This document shows, piece by piece, positions 1 to 8,949 of a DNA stretch of 45,148 nucleotides. How positions within the stretch are numbered: position 1 is the stretch's first letter; every line of letters begins with the position of its first letter. The translations under genes were made by a program, and so were the position numbers. The notes under the pieces are model-generated. The model did not search any database. It saw only the letters and a program-made list of their open reading frames with translations, and was not told the DNA's origin. Origin of the DNA: RUG626 sp051866775 (GTDB taxonomy: Bacteria > Bacillota > Clostridia > Oscillospirales > Oscillospiraceae); NCBI GenBank assembly GCA_051866775.1, contig JBJDXR010000024.1:1-45148 (forward strand), written 5' to 3'.

Positions 1-211
1 CTATAAGAAAAAAGCACGGGAAGGCACCGAGAATTCCGGCACCGAGAGCGCGGCTGAGGGGGATAAATCTTCGAAGACGGCTGCCAAAAAGCCAACGGCT
101 AAAAAGACCGCCTCTGCAAAGTCGTCTGAAAAAGCTCCGGCCTCAAAGACTATGAAGCCCTCCGCAAGAGCCAAAGGAAAGAATACTAAGGCGGCGGAGG
201 ATAAATTGTGA
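1..211 (+). CDS. topA: C-terminal tail of an upstream gene, probably DNA topoisomerase I (partial)
   Basis: The reading frame is open from base 2 and stops at TGA 209-211. The roughly 69 visible residues are a low-complexity tail rich in Lys, Ala, Ser and Thr, with repeated KKP/AKK/SAK patterns. There is no catalytic domain in view. Bacterial topoisomerase I often ends in such a basic tail, which contacts DNA or RNA polymerase, and topA directly precedes trmFO in many Firmicutes (dprA-topA-trmFO). The identification therefore rests on neighbourhood and composition, not on a domain. The stop codon shares one base with the ATG of trmFO (TGATG), which implies co-transcription and translational coupling. 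Any protein with a lysine-rich tail, for example a histone-like protein, would look similar here. Confidence 0.6.
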   Translation, partial: YKKKAREGTENSGTESAAEGDKSSKTAAKKPTAKKTASAKSSEKAPASKTMKPSARAKGKNTKAAEDKL

Positions 212-1515
212 TGTGCGTGACTGTAATAGGCGCCGGGCTTGCAGGATGCGAGGCCGCATGGCAGATGGCCCAGCGCGGGATAAATGTGACTCTTTATGAG
301 ATGAAGCCCGGGCGGCGGTCCCCAGCGCATGTGTCGGATAATTTCGCTGAGCTTGTGTGCTCAAACTCACTTAGAAGTGACGAGCTTACAAACGCCGTAG
401 GCCTTTTAAAAGAGGAGATGCGCAGACTTGGCAGTATAATAATGCGCTGCGCAGATGAGCATAAGGTACCCGCCGGAGGGGCGCTGGCTGTTGACAGGGA
501 GGGCTTTTCCGCCGCGGTGACAAATGCAGTGCGCTCACACCCGCATATTAAGGTCATAGAGCGTGAGCTTACGGATATACCGGATGGGCGCGTTATCGTT
601 GCCACCGGCCCGCTTACCGACGGGGCTATGGCCGATACGATAGCAGGGCTTTCTGGCGGCGAGGGGCTTCACTTTTTTGACGCGGTGGCGCCCATAGTCA
701 CAATAGAGAGTGTGGATATGTCCAGCGCCTGGTTTGCCTCCAGATATGACAAGGGTACGGCAGATTATGTAAACTGCTCTATGGAAAAGGACGAATACAC
801 GGCTTTTGTCAGGGAACTCTGCAGCGCCGAGGAGGCGGAGCTTCACGGCTTTGACGACGGCGGGGTGTTTGAGGGCTGTATGCCGGTGGAGGTCATGGCA
901 CGGCGCGGAGAGGATACCCTGCGTTACGGCCCTTTAAAGCCGGTGGGACTAAAAGATCCTAAAACAGGACGGGAGCCTTACGCTGTTGTGCAGCTTCGGC
1001 GGGATAACGCAGAGGGTACGCTCTATAATCTTGTGGGTTTTCAGACACATCTTAAATTCCCGGAGCAGCGCAGGGTGTTTTCAATGATCCCGGCTCTTAA
1101 AAACGCGGAGTTTGTCAGATACGGCGTCATGCACAGGAACACATATCTCGACTCTCCACGGCTGCTTGACAGGTATTACAGGCTCAAGACTAAGCCTGAG
1201 GTAAGCTTTGCAGGACAAATGACAGGGGTGGAGGGATACATTGAGTCGGCCGCCTCCGGACTTCTTGCCGGTATCGAGGCCGCCTGTGAGCTTCGGGGCA
1301 GGGAGCATGTGGATTTCCCTGCGGAGACCGCCATTGGGGCGCTGGCGCTTTATGTGAGCGGCGGCAGTGTCGGTGATTTTCAGCCGATGAACGTGAATTT
1401 CGGCATAATCGCTCCGCTGGGTTACCGGGTAAAGGGGAAACGAAACAAGAATGCCGCCATATCAGAGCGCTCGCTTTGTTTAATTGATGAGCTTATAGAG
1501 ACAAAGCTCTTTTAG
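208..1515 (+). CDS. trmFO: Folate-dependent tRNA (uracil-54-C5)-methyltransferase TrmFO
   Basis: TrmFO methylates U54 of tRNA to ribothymidine, using methylenetetrahydrofolate as carbon donor and FAD as reductant. The N-terminal FAD-binding motif GAGLAG lies at residues 7-12 counted from ATG 211. Cysteines at 50 (in ELVCSNS) and 223 (in GCMPVE) match the two redox/catalytic cysteines known for the family. The length of 434-435 aa is normal. GTG 208 and ATG 211 are both possible starts; ATG 211 overlaps the upstream stop by one base and is the more natural choice. The gene belongs to the topA-trmFO-plsX-rnc transcription unit. A GC-rich hairpin (CCGCCC 1539-1544 with GGGCGG 1548-1553) lies in the 56-base gap before plsX and has no T-run. 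Confidence 0.95.
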   Translation: MMCVTVIGAGLAGCEAAWQMAQRGINVTLYEMKPGRRSPAHVSDNFAELVCSNSLRSDELTNAVGLLKEEMRRLGSIIMRCADEHKVPAGGALAVDREGFSAAVTNAVRSHPHIKVIERELTDIPDGRVIVATGPLTDGAMADTIAGLSGGEGLHFFDAVAPIVTIESVDMSSAWFASRYDKGTADYVNCSMEKDEYTAFVRELCSAEEAELHGFDDGGVFEGCMPVEVMARRGEDTLRYGPLKPVGLKDPKTGREPYAVVQLRRDNAEGTLYNLVGFQTHLKFPEQRRVFSMIPALKNAEFVRYGVMHRNTYLDSPRLLDRYYRLKTKPEVSFAGQMTGVEGYIESAASGLLAGIEAACELRGREHVDFPAETAIGALALYVSGGSVGDFQPMNVNFGIIAPLGYRVKGKRNKNAAISERSLCLIDELIETKLF

Positions 1516-1571
1516 CCGGCATTACCGGCATATACATACCGCCCGGCGGGCGGAGAAGAGGGGGTAACAGC

Positions 1572-2603
1572 ATGAAGATAATAGTCGATGCTATGGGCGG
1601 TGACAACGCGCCTCAGGCGATAGTCGAGGGTGCAATAATGGCCGCGGAGGAGTTTGGGGTGGATATAACGCTTGTGGGACGCGGGGAGGAAATCCTCCGC
1701 TCCGTTGAGGCGTTGGGACGCACAGATCTTCCTGCGGGCATTGAGATAACCAACGCCTCCGAGGTGGTGGAAATGGAGGACGACCCCGCGACCGTCACCC
1801 GCATAAAGACAGATTCCTCGATGACTGTGGGACTCAAGCTCCTGCACGACGGTAAGGCGGACGCCATGGTCTCTGCCGGTTCCACGGGGGCGCTGCTTTC
1901 CGGGGCGACACTGATCGTCAAGCGTATAAGGGGTATACGCCGTGCGGCGCTTGCGCCGGTCGTACCTACTGCCGACGGAAGCGGCACTCTTGTAGTTGAT
2001 GTTGGAGCTAACGCCGAGTGTACCTCGGAATATCTTCTGCAGTTTGCCTTTATGGGATATTACTGCTCAAAGGCGATGACAGGAAAACCTTCGCCCAGAG
2101 TCGGGCTTTTAAACATAGGCACCGAGGAGACAAAGGGGAACAGCCTTTATAAGGAGACCTATACGCTTCTGCGCAGGGCAGGGGACGAGGGCAGAATCAA
2201 CTTTGTCGGAAATGTTGAAGCACGGGACGTGATGGACGGGGTGTGCGATGTGCTCGTGTGCGACGGATTTACCGGCAACATACTCCTCAAAGGACTTGAG
2301 GGTATGGGACGCTTCTTCATTTCCGAGATCAAGAAGATATTCTCGAAGAACGCAAAGACGAAGCTCGCCGCCGCTGCCCTTAGGGACGATTTTACCGAGC
2401 TTAAAAAGAGAACTGATTCCTCCGAGGTGGGAGGGACCGCTATGCTTGGGATCACAAAGCCGGTGATCAAGGCCCATGGCTCGTCGGATGCATACGCCAT
2501 ACGCAGCGCCGTAAGGCAGGCGATGAATACGGTAAGCTCCGGCGTTTGCGGGGACATAGAGGCGAACATACAGTACATGAAGGTATCTGCGCCGGAGGCT
2601 TGA
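1572..2603 (+). CDS. plsX: Phosphate acyltransferase PlsX
   Basis: PlsX converts acyl-ACP to acyl-phosphate, the acyl donor for PlsY, and so starts phosphatidic acid synthesis at the membrane. The N-terminus MKIIVDAMGGDNAP is the family hallmark, and the 343-aa length is typical. A GAGGGGG purine run ends about nine bases before the ATG and serves as ribosome binding site. In many Firmicutes plsX is followed by fabD/fabG/acpP and then rnc. Here rnc follows directly, with no acpP in the 48-base gap. The gene is otherwise ordinary and is probably co-transcribed with trmFO upstream and rnc downstream. Confidence 0.96.
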   Translation: MKIIVDAMGGDNAPQAIVEGAIMAAEEFGVDITLVGRGEEILRSVEALGRTDLPAGIEITNASEVVEMEDDPATVTRIKTDSSMTVGLKLLHDGKADAMVSAGSTGALLSGATLIVKRIRGIRRAALAPVVPTADGSGTLVVDVGANAECTSEYLLQFAFMGYYCSKAMTGKPSPRVGLLNIGTEETKGNSLYKETYTLLRRAGDEGRINFVGNVEARDVMDGVCDVLVCDGFTGNILLKGLEGMGRFFISEIKKIFSKNAKTKLAAAALRDDFTELKKRTDSSEVGGTAMLGITKPVIKAHGSSDAYAIRSAVRQAMNTVSSGVCGDIEANIQYMKVSAPEA

Positions 2604-2651
2604 GCGGGAAATTTAAGCACAGCGTGAAAAACGCGTTGTATGGAGATTATT

Positions 2652-3326
2652 ATGCAGGAACTTGAAAGTAGGATAGGATATTCATTTAAGGATACCGCAC
2701 TGCTGAAAAACGCCATTACGCACAGCTCCTATGCCAATGAGAACAGGGCTGCCGGCGCCGTGTGCAACGAGCGCCTTGAATTTCTTGGGGACGCAGTCCT
2801 TGGAGTGTTGGTCGCGGATTATCTGTTTCACAAATTTCCGGATATGCCGGAGGGAAAAATGACCCGGCTGCGCGCGGAGCTGGTATGTGAAAAGAGCTTG
2901 GATGCTGTTGCGGCGGCCCTGGGCCTCGGGGAGTATCTTCTTCTTGGCAAGGGCGAGGAGCGCGGCGGAGGACGGAGCAGGCCGTCGATACTTGCCGATG
3001 CCGTGGAGGCAGTGCTGGCCGCAATTTACCTTGACGGCGGCATGGCTATGGCCGAAAGCTTCGTAAAGCGGTTTATCCTTGATGTGTTTGAATCCGGTGA
3101 AAATAAGACTGAGCGGGACTACAAGACAGAGCTTCAGGAGCTTATACAGAGAAAGAGCGGTCAGGTGCTGGAGTACAGGCTCTTTGGGGAGAGCGGCCCG
3201 GACCACGCAAAGGTGTTCACTATCGAGGCACTGCTCAACGGCGAGCGGCTGTCTCTTGGCGACGGAAGAAGTAAAAAGGACGCCGAACAGGCTGCCGCTA
3301 AAAAGGCTCTGGAGGGACTGGAATGA
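2652..3326 (+). CDS. rnc: Ribonuclease III
   Basis: RNase III cleaves double-stranded RNA during rRNA maturation and mRNA turnover. The catalytic signature ERLEFLGDAVL is at about residues 40-50, and the second acidic cluster DAVEAVLAA is near residue 118. A double-stranded-RNA-binding domain occupies roughly residues 150-224 and ends in the usual KKDAEQAAAKKAL helix. An in-frame ATG lies upstream at 2640. I prefer ATG 2652 because GGAG at 2642-2645 is then correctly spaced, and the protein starts MQELESRIGY as family members do, giving 224 aa. The 3' end overlaps the radical SAM gene by four bases (ATGA). Confidence 0.95.
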   Translation: MQELESRIGYSFKDTALLKNAITHSSYANENRAAGAVCNERLEFLGDAVLGVLVADYLFHKFPDMPEGKMTRLRAELVCEKSLDAVAAALGLGEYLLLGKGEERGGGRSRPSILADAVEAVLAAIYLDGGMAMAESFVKRFILDVFESGENKTERDYKTELQELIQRKSGQVLEYRLFGESGPDHAKVFTIEALLNGERLSLGDGRSKKDAEQAAAKKALEGLE

Positions 3327-4327
3327 CGCCCAGAAGATCGATCATCCCTGTTTTTGTGCCACATCTGGGCTGCCCGCATATGTGTGTGTTCTGCAACCAG
3401 CGGCGCATATCCGGAAAAACGGCGCCGGCGGATGCGGACACCGTCCGGGCGGCGCTGGAGGAGGGGCTTTCTCGTATATACGGGGATACTGAGACAACGC
3501 TGGCGTTTTACGGCGGAAGCTTTACGGCAATACCGGCGCGGGAGCAGGAGGAGCTTCTGGGCGCGGCGTTGCCGTTTTTGCGTTCGGGTAGGATAAGCTC
3601 GCTGAGGCTGTCAACGCGTCCGGACTGCATCGACGACGTGACGCTCAGCCGCCTTAAGAGATACGGCGTTAAAACTATTGAGCTTGGCGTCCAGTCTATG
3701 TGCCCCGATGTGCTCACCGCCTCCGAGCGCGGACACACGGCAGAGGATGCCGAGCGCGCGGCCAAAATGGTGAAGGCCGCGGGCTTTGAGCTTATATTGC
3801 AGATGATGACAGGTCTTCCGGAGGACACACCGGAAAAATCTAAATACACCGCCGAGAGGTTTATTGAGCTAAAGCCTGACGGAGTGCGCATATATCCCAC
3901 GGTCATAATCCGAGATACGGAGCTTTACGATATGTGGCGCGGCGGGCTTTATAAGGAGCACACGGTGGAGGATGCGGTTGAGCTTTGCGCGGATCTTTCA
4001 GAGATGTTTGATACGGCGGGCATACCGATAATACGCTTGGGGCTCAATCCCACGGATGACCTGTCCGGCGGTGACGCCGTGGGAGGAGCATACCATCCGG
4101 CGCTGGGGGAGCTTGTTATGAGCCGGCGCTATCTGCACCGGGAGGAGAAGCTTTTGACGGAGTCAGACCGGGGAAAGTCCGTGATATTCGGTGTGGCAAA
4201 GGGCAGGATATCTGCCGCCATCGGCCAGAAGCGGGCAAACGCCGTGAGCCTTTGCGGCCGCTTTGGCCTTAAGGGCGTACGTGTGATCGAAACAGATATT
4301 GAAGATGGGGGCGTTATCAGGCTGTAA
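3323..4327 (+). CDS. Radical SAM protein, Elp3-like N-terminal type
   Basis: This is a 334-aa radical SAM enzyme. The [4Fe-4S]-binding cysteines form a CxxxCxxC motif at C17, C21 and C24 (CPHMCVFC). It is followed by the glycine-rich YGGSFTAI segment and by ELGVQSM, both typical of the Elp3/HemN/MiaB-type radical SAM barrel. There is no C-terminal GNAT acetyltransferase domain, so this is not a full Elp3. A gene of this kind between rnc and smc is common in Clostridia. Its substrate is not established, although RNA modification is plausible from the family and the neighbours. It starts inside the rnc stop codon, and a terminator stem overlaps its own stop codon. Confidence 0.85.
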   Translation: MTPRRSIIPVFVPHLGCPHMCVFCNQRRISGKTAPADADTVRAALEEGLSRIYGDTETTLAFYGGSFTAIPAREQEELLGAALPFLRSGRISSLRLSTRPDCIDDVTLSRLKRYGVKTIELGVQSMCPDVLTASERGHTAEDAERAAKMVKAAGFELILQMMTGLPEDTPEKSKYTAERFIELKPDGVRIYPTVIIRDTELYDMWRGGLYKEHTVEDAVELCADLSEMFDTAGIPIIRLGLNPTDDLSGGDAVGGAYHPALGELVMSRRYLHREEKLLTESDRGKSVIFGVAKGRISAAIGQKRANAVSLCGRFGLKGVRVIETDIEDGGVIRL

Positions 4328-4345
4328 CGCCCCGTCTTTTTATAT
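4308..4345 (+). terminator. Intrinsic terminator closing the trmFO-rnc-radical SAM unit
   Basis: The stem GGGGCGTTA (4308-4316) pairs with TAACGCCCC (4325-4333) around an 8-base loop. GTCTTTTTATATTTT follows. The radical SAM stop codon TAA 4325-4327 lies in the 3' arm. Confidence 0.85.
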
Positions 4346-4362
4346 TTTGGGGCAAAGCTATG

Positions 4363-4391
4363 TTGCAAAAATCGGGAAAAACAAGTATACT
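4363..4391 (+). promoter_or_regulatory. SigA-type promoter for the smc operon
   Basis: The -35 TTGCAA (4363-4368) and -10 TATACT (4386-4391) are separated by exactly 17 bases. They lie between the upstream terminator and the smc start, so smc begins a new transcription unit. Confidence 0.75.
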
Positions 4392-4444
4392 AGATTAGTT
4401 TACTATGGAAAATCTGTGCTTTGCGCATTTGGGAGTTGTATCAT

Positions 4445-7400
4445 TTGTATTTAAGAGCACTTGAGCTTTACGGGTTTAAGTCCTTCCCCGAGAAAACGAC
4501 GCTCGTTTTTGATAAACCTGTAACGGCGATAGTAGGGCCGAACGGCAGCGGAAAATCAAATATAGCCGACGCCCTGCAGTGGGTAATGGGCGAGCAGTCC
4601 ACAAAGGTGCTGCGCGGCGGAAAGATGGAGGATGTCATATTCGGTGGCACGGAAAAGCGAGGACAGGTCGGCTTTGCCGAGGTGTCGCTCACGCTTGACA
4701 ATTCCGACCGCCGTCTCCCCGGAGACTGTAACGAGGTGCAGGTCACGCGCCGGTATTACCGCTCCGGCGAGAGCGAGTATTACATAAACCGCAAGCTTGT
4801 ACGGCTCAAGGATATAAACGAGCTTTTCATGGACACCGGCCTTGGCCGCGAGGGTTACAGTATAATAGGACAGGGCAAAATAGACGCGATACTGTCCGCA
4901 AAGAGCACCGACAGGCGCGAGATATTTGAGGAGGCCGCGGGCATATCCCGGTTCCGCCACAGAAAAGAGGAGTCGGAGCGTAAGCTGGAGCGGGCAGAGG
5001 ATGATCTTCTGCGCGTAAATGACAAGATAGCGGAGCTGGAGCTTCAGGTCGAGCCGCTTCGCCGCCAGTCGGAGACGGCAAAGAAGTACCTCATCCTCCG
5101 GGACGAGCTTCGCGGACTTGAGATATCCCTGTGGCTTTATGACCTTGAAGCCATTGCCGAGAGGACAAAGAAGCTTGAGCAGGACTTTATTTCATCGTCG
5201 GCTGAGCTGGAAAAGGCCCGGTCGGAGCTTGAGGAGCTTTATGCCGCCGGAGAGAAGTTTTCCCAGCGCATGAGGGAAAAGGATGTTGAGGCGGAGAGCG
5301 TCCGCGAGAGAATATCCCAGACGGAGCTTAAAATATCTGAGGAGGAGTCTGCCGCCGCGGTGCTGCGCGCTAATTTGAGCCACAGCCGCGAGAATATTGA
5401 CCGTATAAACGAGGAGATAAAGCGCCGGGAGGGACAGGCCTCCGGCATACAGGGGCAGATACAGGAACGCAGGGAGCGAACTCGCGAGATAGACGCCGAG
5501 AATGGGCAGCTGTCGGAGGAGCTAAAAAAGCTCCGGGAGCGCTCCGAGGCGATATTTAAAAACGAGGGTGACGCCGAGGAAAAGCTCTCCGAGCTTACCA
5601 GAAGGGCCTCCGATACCGCCGATGAGCTTTCCGAGAAACGCTCGGAGCTGTCCTCCATAACCGCCTCCCTTCAGGAGCTTGGGGACAGGAGCCGCACGCT
5701 TGATTCGGAGTTGGGACAGCAGAGAGATAAGCTGGGCGAGGCAAAAACCCGCCAAGCTGAGAACGCCGCTGCGTGCCAAAAGGCTGATGATAAGGCCGAA
5801 TCACTTCACAATGTGGTCAAAGGCTATACTATGAGGGCCGATTCCCTGCGCAAGAAGGCGGAGACAGCGGCGTCGGAAAAGACGCGCATTGAGATGGAGT
5901 ATAACGCCCTGCGTTCACGCAGGCAGCTGCTTTTCGATATGGAGAGGGAGTATGAGGGCTATTCAAAGGCTGTAAAGACCGTCATGAAGGAGGCCTCGCG
6001 CGGTACACTGCGGGGGGTACACGGCCCAGCAGGGGAGCTTTTAAAGGCCCCTGATAAATACGCTCTGGCTGTGGAGACTGCGCTGGGAGCCGCAGTTCAG
6101 AATATAATCGTCTCTTCCGAGGGTGACGGAAAGAATGTGATAAACCTATTAAAAAGGCAGAACGCCGGTCGGGTCACCTGCCTGCCCATGAACGTTATGC
6201 GGGGCAGCCGCATAAACGAGCGGGGCTTAGATTCCGAGGAGGGCTTCGAGGGCGTAGCCTTTGACCTTGTCTCCTTTGACGATGAGTATCGGGATATCTA
6301 TCTTAACCTCCTTGGCAGGACGGCAATCGTGGACGATATGGACAGCGCCATCCGCATTGCCCGTAAATATTCGCACCGCTTCCGTATAGTGACCCTTGAC
6401 GGGCAGGTGATAAACGCCGGGGGAAGCATGACCGGAGGAAGCACCTCGAAAAATACGGGTATACTGTCCCGGGCTAATGAGCTTAAGGCCCTAACAGAGC
6501 GGGAGGCAGTTATGTCCGCGGAGCTTAAGGCCGCCGCACAGGGCTTGGATGAGGTAAAGCGCGCTCTGGGCGCTGCGGAATACGAGCTTAAGGTTTCCAC
6601 TGATGAGCTTCGCGCGGCGGAGGAGGCCCTTGTAAAGCTCAGTGCCGAGAGAGAGCACTATAAGCTGCTGCTTGAGTCTCTTGAGATGCGCCTTGAGGAG
6701 CTCCAGGGGGAAAAGCAGGCTGTTGCGAAAAGAAACAGTGAGCTTATCTTAAGGAGAGACTCGGCGGAGAGCCGGATAGCCGAGCTTCAAAAGGCGGCCC
6801 AGGATATACGCGCACTGCTTGATGCCCAGGCAGGAGGCAGGGAGAAGCTTAACGAGCAGCGGCAGATGATAGCTTCACAAGAGGCGGAGCTTAGAGAGAA
6901 AAGAGCCTCCCTTCAGGCGGAGAAGAGCACTCAGACCGCTGCCATAGCGGAGCTTGAGGCGCTTTGCACGGAGCTTTCCGGCGGCAGAGAGAGCCAGCAG
7001 GCGGCTATCGATGATCTTAAAGCGAAATGTGAGGATATACTTTCTGAGATATCCCGCAGGGATGAGACTATAGCGGGGCTTCGTGAGATAACCGCCGGGT
7101 ATAAAAGGAAAATAGCCGATATATCCTCCGCGAAGCTTTCAATAGAGGCTGAACGGGCCAAAAGTGACAGGGAGACTCAGGAGAAGAATAAGCAGCTTCT
7201 CAGCCTTGAGCGGGAGAGCGCCCGCATAGAGCAGCGCAGACAGGCCGCTGAGATGGAGGAGAAGCAGATAATAGATAAGCTGTGGGACAACTACGAACTT
7301 TCACGAAGCGCGGCGCTTGAGCAGCGTCAGGAGCTTGAGAGCATCCCCGCGGCAAAGCGCCGGACAGGCGAGCTGAGGAAGGAGATGTCATCCCTCGGTA

Positions 7401-8017
7401 CGCCGAACATCGGCGCGATAGAGGAGTTTGAGAGGGTAAACACCCGTTACACATACCTCACTGAGCAGCGGGATGATATTGAAAAATCCCGGACGGAGCT
7501 GCTCGGGATAATCAGAGATATAACCACCAATATGGAGGGTATATTCAAAGAAGAATTTAACCGCATTAACCAAAGCTTTAAGGAGACCTTCCTTGAGCTT
7601 TTCGGCGGAGGAAAGGCATCCCTTGAGCTGGAGGATCCGAATGATGTTTTGGGCTGCGGGATAGAGATAAAGGTCCAGCCGCCGGGAAAGACCCTGAAGA
7701 CCATAACGCTCCTGTCGGGAGGCGAGAAAGCCTTCGTGGCAATAGCGCTCTATTACGCAATACTGCGCATACGGCCCACACCCTTTGTTGTCATGGACGA
7801 GATCGAGGCTGCGCTTGACGAGGCAAATGTTATCCGCGTATCAAACTACATGAGGAAGCTTTCGGACAAAACGCAGTTTCTGACTATAACCCATCGGCGT
7901 GGGACCATGGAGGAGGCAGATGTGCTTTACGGAGTGACAATGCAGGAGCAGGGCGTGTCAAAGGTGCTGATGGTGGACCTTGACGAGGCCGAGAGGACGA
8001 TTAAGCAGAGCAAGTAA
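4445..8017 (+). CDS. smc: Chromosome segregation ATPase SMC
   Basis: SMC is the condensin ATPase that, with ScpA and ScpB, organises the chromosome near the origin. Walker A GPNGSGKS is at residues 31-38. Long coiled coils rich in Glu, Arg and Lys flank a hinge domain at about residues 515-675 (GVHGPAGEL ... GGSMTGGS). The ABC signature LSGGEKA and Walker B VVMDEIEAALD are near the C-terminus. The open frame extends upstream to 4421, but TTG 4445 gives the canonical MYLRALELYGFKSFP start and has GGGAG (4431-4435) nine bases before it, giving 1190 aa. It heads the smc-ftsY-rdgB-yhbY-nadD-LCP-rsfS-leuS series and has its own promoter. Confidence 0.97.
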   Translation: MYLRALELYGFKSFPEKTTLVFDKPVTAIVGPNGSGKSNIADALQWVMGEQSTKVLRGGKMEDVIFGGTEKRGQVGFAEVSLTLDNSDRRLPGDCNEVQVTRRYYRSGESEYYINRKLVRLKDINELFMDTGLGREGYSIIGQGKIDAILSAKSTDRREIFEEAAGISRFRHRKEESERKLERAEDDLLRVNDKIAELELQVEPLRRQSETAKKYLILRDELRGLEISLWLYDLEAIAERTKKLEQDFISSSAELEKARSELEELYAAGEKFSQRMREKDVEAESVRERISQTELKISEEESAAAVLRANLSHSRENIDRINEEIKRREGQASGIQGQIQERRERTREIDAENGQLSEELKKLRERSEAIFKNEGDAEEKLSELTRRASDTADELSEKRSELSSITASLQELGDRSRTLDSELGQQRDKLGEAKTRQAENAAACQKADDKAESLHNVVKGYTMRADSLRKKAETAASEKTRIEMEYNALRSRRQLLFDMEREYEGYSKAVKTVMKEASRGTLRGVHGPAGELLKAPDKYALAVETALGAAVQNIIVSSEGDGKNVINLLKRQNAGRVTCLPMNVMRGSRINERGLDSEEGFEGVAFDLVSFDDEYRDIYLNLLGRTAIVDDMDSAIRIARKYSHRFRIVTLDGQVINAGGSMTGGSTSKNTGILSRANELKALTEREAVMSAELKAAAQGLDEVKRALGAAEYELKVSTDELRAAEEALVKLSAEREHYKLLLESLEMRLEELQGEKQAVAKRNSELILRRDSAESRIAELQKAAQDIRALLDAQAGGREKLNEQRQMIASQEAELREKRASLQAEKSTQTAAIAELEALCTELSGGRESQQAAIDDLKAKCEDILSEISRRDETIAGLREITAGYKRKIADISSAKLSIEAERAKSDRETQEKNKQLLSLERESARIEQRRQAAEMEEKQIIDKLWDNYELSRSAALEQRQELESIPAAKRRTGELRKEMSSLGTPNIGAIEEFERVNTRYTYLTEQRDDIEKSRTELLGIIRDITTNMEGIFKEEFNRINQSFKETFLELFGGGKASLELEDPNDVLGCGIEIKVQPPGKTLKTITLLSGGEKAFVAIALYYAILRIRPTPFVVMDEIEAALDEANVIRVSNYMRKLSDKTQFLTITHRRGTMEEADVLYGVTMQEQGVSKVLMVDLDEAERTIKQSK

Positions 8018-8043
8018 CAATCTACCATTACGGAGGTAAAAGT

Positions 8044-8949
8044 ATGGGATTTTTTGATAAGATCAAAAGCGGGCTTTCAAAGACAAAGCAGAATATGACC
8101 ACCCGCCTAAACGGTATGATAGCGTCGTTTACCGGGGAGAATGAGGAATTTTTTGAGGAGCTTGAGGAGCTTTTAATAATGTCCGACGTGGGAGGGGAGG
8201 CGTCCATGAGAGCGGTCGAGGAGCTGCGCGAGGTTGTGAAAAAGCAGGGGCTTCGCGGCTCGGATGAGGTCCGTGGGGCGCTGAAGGACATACTAGTCTC
8301 AATGCTTGACGGCGGCGGGGAGCTTGAGCTGACAAGCAAGCCATCAGTCATACTTGTGGTGGGTGTAAACGGCGTAGGAAAGACCACCACTATAGGAAAG
8401 CTCTCAATGGCTCTTAAGAATCAGGGCAAAAAGGTACTGCTTGCTGCTGGGGACACCTTCCGTGCAGCCGCTGCGGAGCAGCTTAACATCTGGGCGGAGC
8501 GCTCGGGTGCTGATTTTGTCCGCCATGAGGAAGGCTCCGACCCTGCGTCGGTTGTTTTTGACAGCATTGCCGCTGCCAAGGCCCGGGGAACGGATGTGAT
8601 AATCGTGGACACGGCAGGAAGGCTCCACAACAAATCCAACCTTATGAACGAGCTGAATAAGATCAGCCGCGTCATAGATAGGGAGCTTCCGGAGGCATCA
8701 AGGGAGACACTGCTTGTTCTGGATGCGACCACAGGCCAGAACGGTCTCATGCAGGCGGAGGAATTCAAAAAATCAGCCGGGCTTACCGGCATAGTTCTGA
8801 CTAAGCTGGACGGCACTGCCAAGGGAGGCATAGTCTTTGCCATATCACAGAGGCTCGGAGTGCCGGTAAAATACGTGGGTGTTGGTGAGCAGGCGGACGA
8901 CCTCATCCCGTTTAACGCCGAGGAATTTGCGGAGGCGCTGCTGTCATGA
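8044..8949 (+). CDS. ftsY: Signal recognition particle receptor FtsY
   Basis: FtsY is the membrane-associated GTPase that docks SRP-ribosome complexes at the Sec translocon. An N-domain helical bundle (about 1-95) precedes the G domain. The P-loop GVNGVGKT is at 107-114, DTFRAAA at 137-143, and DTAGR near 190. The C-terminal TKLDGTAKGG motif and the GVGEQADDL segment are conserved. The acidic N-terminal A-domain found in Proteobacteria is absent, as usual for Firmicutes, hence 301 aa. The ribosome binding site is GGAGG, seven bases before the ATG. The stop overlaps the start of rdgB by four bases. Confidence 0.97.
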   Translation: MGFFDKIKSGLSKTKQNMTTRLNGMIASFTGENEEFFEELEELLIMSDVGGEASMRAVEELREVVKKQGLRGSDEVRGALKDILVSMLDGGGELELTSKPSVILVVGVNGVGKTTTIGKLSMALKNQGKKVLLAAGDTFRAAAAEQLNIWAERSGADFVRHEEGSDPASVVFDSIAAAKARGTDVIIVDTAGRLHNKSNLMNELNKISRVIDRELPEASRETLLVLDATTGQNGLMQAEEFKKSAGLTGIVLTKLDGTAKGGIVFAISQRLGVPVKYVGVGEQADDLIPFNAEEFAEALLS

